This document shows positions 28,619 to 30,346 of a stretch of DNA of 30,346 bases, in pieces. The translations under genes and the position numbers were made by a program. Position 1 is the first letter of the stretch. The number at the start of each line of letters is the position of its first letter. This DNA is from a virus. The notes under the pieces were generated by a model that saw only the letters and a program-made list of their open reading frames with translations, made no database searches and was not told the DNA's origin. The DNA lies in the IMG/VR virus record IMGVR_UViG_3300020055_000103, positions 1 to 30,346 of that record. One strand, 5' to 3'.

Positions 28619-29020
28619 ATGTCCGCTTGGTCTAAGTCCACAAAACCCGTAGTTACGGGTATTCCTGCTTCAGAAATCTTCATGGTTGACGAAGCAGAAG
28701 TTGCCGCAACCCCAGGCATCGCACAGCCTGGTTGGGTTCGCCGTAAAGTACAGGGTTCTAGAGTTGTCTATGAAACTCTTGTTGCAATGGCAGATGCCGC
28801 TACTGATGCTGAATACGAAGCCGCAGTTGGTGTTGTTGCTACAGCACTTGTTAATGGTACAGAGTACAAAATTCTTACTACAGGTGACACCGACTTCACA
28901 TTGGTTGGCGCCACAGACTCTAACCCAGGCACAGTCTTCACCGCTACTGGTGCTGGCGTAGGAACTGGTACTGCTGTTGCAACTGCCGATGATGACGATG
29001 ACGAGTTCCCAGACTCCTAA
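28619..29020 (+). CDS. Small structural protein with inserted beta module
   Basis: 133 residues with AAAGGAG upstream. The start (SKSTKPVVTGIPASEIFMVD), the GWVRRKVQGSRVVYETLVAM block and the acidic end DDDDDEFPDS resemble small virion proteins of marine T4-like phages. Between them, about residues 76-122, lies NGTEYKILTTGDTDFTLVGA followed by GTVFTATGAGVGTGT, a fibre-type beta module that looks like an insertion. Head decoration or a minor capsid role is possible. Driven by the late promoter at 28580. Confidence 0.68.
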   Translation: MSAWSKSTKPVVTGIPASEIFMVDEAEVAATPGIAQPGWVRRKVQGSRVVYETLVAMADAATDAEYEAAVGVVATALVNGTEYKILTTGDTDFTLVGATDSNPGTVFTATGAGVGTGTAVATADDDDDEFPDS

Positions 29021-29046
29021 TAAATACTTTTAGATTAGGAGTATTT
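29019..29046 (+). promoter_or_regulatory. Variant late promoter overlapped by a hairpin
   Basis: AATAAATA (29019-29026) is one base off the late consensus. AAATACT (29022-29028) pairs with AGTATTT (29040-29046), whose first bases belong to the Shine-Dalgarno AGGAG (29037-29041) of the next gene. RNA from upstream could fold this; RNA starting near 29032 could not. Confidence 0.42.
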
Positions 29047-29047
29047 C

Positions 29048-29491
29048 ATGGCTGATGCAAAACTTTCAGAACTAAATGCGGCTACTTCTGTAGCCGCTGA
29101 TGACACACTTTATGTGGTTCAGAGTTCGGATAGCAAAAAGGTAACTGTTGCCAATGTTTTTGGTCAGGTTCCGACACCTACTGTTTTTGCCGATAAAGTT
29201 TCTATTGGCGATCATGAAACAATTACTGGTGCAGGTGCGTTGTCTAACCTTGTCAACGTACATCTTATCAATAGTCCAGGCGCAAGCGGAACACTCACAA
29301 TGTCCGCTGGTGTAGAAGGACAAATGAAAATAATTATAATGACATCCAATTCTAGTCAGATTAATATGATATTGGATGACAGTGATCTTGGTCATGACAC
29401 CATCACCTTCTCTAATGTTGGTGATACTGCTACTCTAATTTTTGCAGGGTCAAAATGGTGGATGATTGGGGGAACGGCTGTAGTAACATAA
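29048..29491 (+). CDS. Small fibre- or decoration-type structural protein
   Basis: 147 residues with AGGAG upstream. The N-terminus MADAKLSELNAATSVAADDT followed by LYVVQSSDSKKVTVANVFG is a frequent opening of phage tail and baseplate-associated fibre proteins. The rest is beta-rich, T/S/G-rich (LSNLVNVHLINSPGASGTL, TITFSNVGDTATLIFAGSKW), with no catalytic motif. Virion location is likely; the exact role is unknown. Confidence 0.7.
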   Translation: MADAKLSELNAATSVAADDTLYVVQSSDSKKVTVANVFGQVPTPTVFADKVSIGDHETITGAGALSNLVNVHLINSPGASGTLTMSAGVEGQMKIIIMTSNSSQINMILDDSDLGHDTITFSNVGDTATLIFAGSKWWMIGGTAVVT

Positions 29492-29506
29492 GATAAGAAT
29501 AATAAT

Positions 29507-29884
29507 ATGGTAGAATTGAGTGAAGATAATTATCTTGTTTATGCTTTAAAACACTACAATAGTCCAGAATGTTCTGGCATGGAAGATTTTGAAGAAGACA
29601 TAAAAAGATTTAAATATTTGAAGAGATTGTTCAGAAGGTATGAAAGAACTGGAGTACTGAACGATAGATTAATTTTGAATCACTTAATTGTGTTGTATAA
29701 TGTCCTTGACGGTGCTGCGACACCACTATTGTTTTTTAAGATTGATAAAAAACATTGGCCAATTTTAAAAACTTTTTTAGTATTCATTAATAGAATGCCT
29801 ATAGAATCAATAGTTAGTGGTGGAGTAAGGGGTGATGAGATACCACTCGACTTTCATGTTATAAACATACTTAGGAATATTTAA
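29507..29884 (+). CDS. Conserved-looking helical protein, unknown
   Basis: 125 residues, predicted helical and basic: EEDIKRFKYLKRLFRRYERT, then LNDRLILNHLIVLYNVLDGA and TPLLFFKIDKKHWPILKTFL. The ribosome binding site is weak (AGATAAG). The stop overlaps the next ATG by one base. I recall similar proteins beside structural genes in marine T4-like phages, but I cannot name the function. Confidence 0.68.
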   Translation: MVELSEDNYLVYALKHYNSPECSGMEDFEEDIKRFKYLKRLFRRYERTGVLNDRLILNHLIVLYNVLDGAATPLLFFKIDKKHWPILKTFLVFINRMPIESIVSGGVRGDEIPLDFHVINILRNI

Positions 29885-30346
29885 TGTCAAGAGTAGTAGA
29901 CACGCTAATTGCTTACAGAATATTGAGAATGTTTTCTCAACCTATTACTCAGCACCCAGCATATATTCAAGGTATTGTTGATAAAGACGGTAACAAGATC
30001 AAAGAACCTAGTACTTCATCCGAACTAGATTCTTATACAATGCTCGATAGATTAGCCTTCAAAATTAAAAGATCATTGATGAAATCTCCAGATAGAAATG
30101 CAAAGAGACTGTTGACATTTGCTGCTGCCATCGCTATTTTGAGAGAACAGAGTGATGTAGATGAAATGTCAGAAGAAGACTTTGATATTTTAATTGATAT
30201 GTATTCTCAAGATGAAAACATTATCAGCGAGGCAAAAATATTAGAATCGGGAAAACTCCCATTTAGATATTTTGCAATGGGAGAGGAAATAGCCAACGCT
30301 GCTGGGCCTATGGTAGGTGGAAACATCGCCGGATTAGGAACAGACA
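29884..30346 (+). CDS. Conserved phage protein, 5' part
   Basis: The open frame runs off the right edge after 154 codons. It begins MSRVVDTLIAYRILRMFSQP, contains GIVDKDGNKIKEPSTSSELD, a helical region with LTFAAAIAILREQSDV, and ends with a glycine-rich segment (NAAGPMVGGNIAGLGTD). It is coupled to the previous gene by a TAATG junction. Probably a virion-associated protein of T4-like phages; I cannot assign a name. Confidence 0.65.
   Translation, partial: MSRVVDTLIAYRILRMFSQPITQHPAYIQGIVDKDGNKIKEPSTSSELDSYTMLDRLAFKIKRSLMKSPDRNAKRLLTFAAAIAILREQSDVDEMSEEDFDILIDMYSQDENIISEAKILESGKLPFRYFAMGEEIANAAGPMVGGNIAGLGTD

Overview
The window is one strand of a compact, strictly co-oriented viral genome. 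Every gene I can support reads left to right, and stop and start codons overlap at many junctions. The core is the replication block of a T4-like myovirus in the usual order: sliding clamp (gp45), clamp-loader large subunit (gp44), clamp-loader small subunit (gp62), RegA translational repressor, DNA polymerase (gp43), UvsX recombinase and gp41 helicase. The host is probably a Gram-negative, likely marine, bacterium: the phage carries a spanin pair with an outer-membrane lipoprotein, two further lipoproteins, sigma70-type promoters, and accessory genes typical of marine T4-like phages (CobS-like ATPase, Hsp20, 2OG-Fe(II) oxygenases, peroxiredoxin). The exact host cannot be read from this sequence.

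Layout. 1-880: end of a CobS-like AAA+ ATPase and a DUF3310-like gene, closed by a strong terminator. 960-1700: a late promoter and two tandem paralogous small genes. 1703-12206: the replication block from a sigma70-type promoter, interrupted by a peroxiredoxin, a TauD-like dioxygenase, Hsp20 and several tiny genes. 12202-13254: i-spanin, o-spanin and an EF-hand two-TM protein that is a good holin candidate. 13255-13755: a second 2OG-Fe(II) oxygenase. 13772-15266: a repeat-flanked early promoter and a run of small overlapping genes, the first YodL-like. 15263-17494: another early promoter, a small gene, tRNA-Arg(UCU), a degenerate FmdB-like gene, a repeat-rich lipoprotein and a coiled-coil protein. 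17504-23043: a ligase-like nucleotidyltransferase, an NMN adenylyltransferase-like protein, T4-type lysozyme, a lipoprotein, and two genes with T4 internal-protein-like N-termini. 23043-26425: a tail-fibre-like protein, an SGNH hydrolase and a B12-type radical SAM enzyme. 26421-30346: a modular 706-residue polyprotein and small structural or conserved virion genes.

The most interesting signal lies between 17.5 and 28.6 kb. Three proteins begin with a short peptide of the form MxxFxxFLxE, like the capsid-targeting sequence of the T4 internal proteins (MKTYQEFIAE), and a fourth ends with such a peptide. Two long proteins are strings of small basic modules separated by acidic LxE/IxE motifs that fit the T4 prohead protease (gp21) cleavage rule. 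I infer a set of enzymes and basic peptides packed into the head, cut by the prohead protease and delivered with the DNA: a ligase-like enzyme, an NMNAT-like enzyme, a zeta-toxin-like kinase and several small domains. Two of these genes and the i-spanin gene have a T4-type late promoter (TATAAATA) only 5-6 nt before the ATG and no Shine-Dalgarno sequence, which predicts leaderless late mRNAs. At regA, and possibly at two other sites, a late promoter sits so that early read-through RNA folds into a hairpin while late RNA starts inside it.
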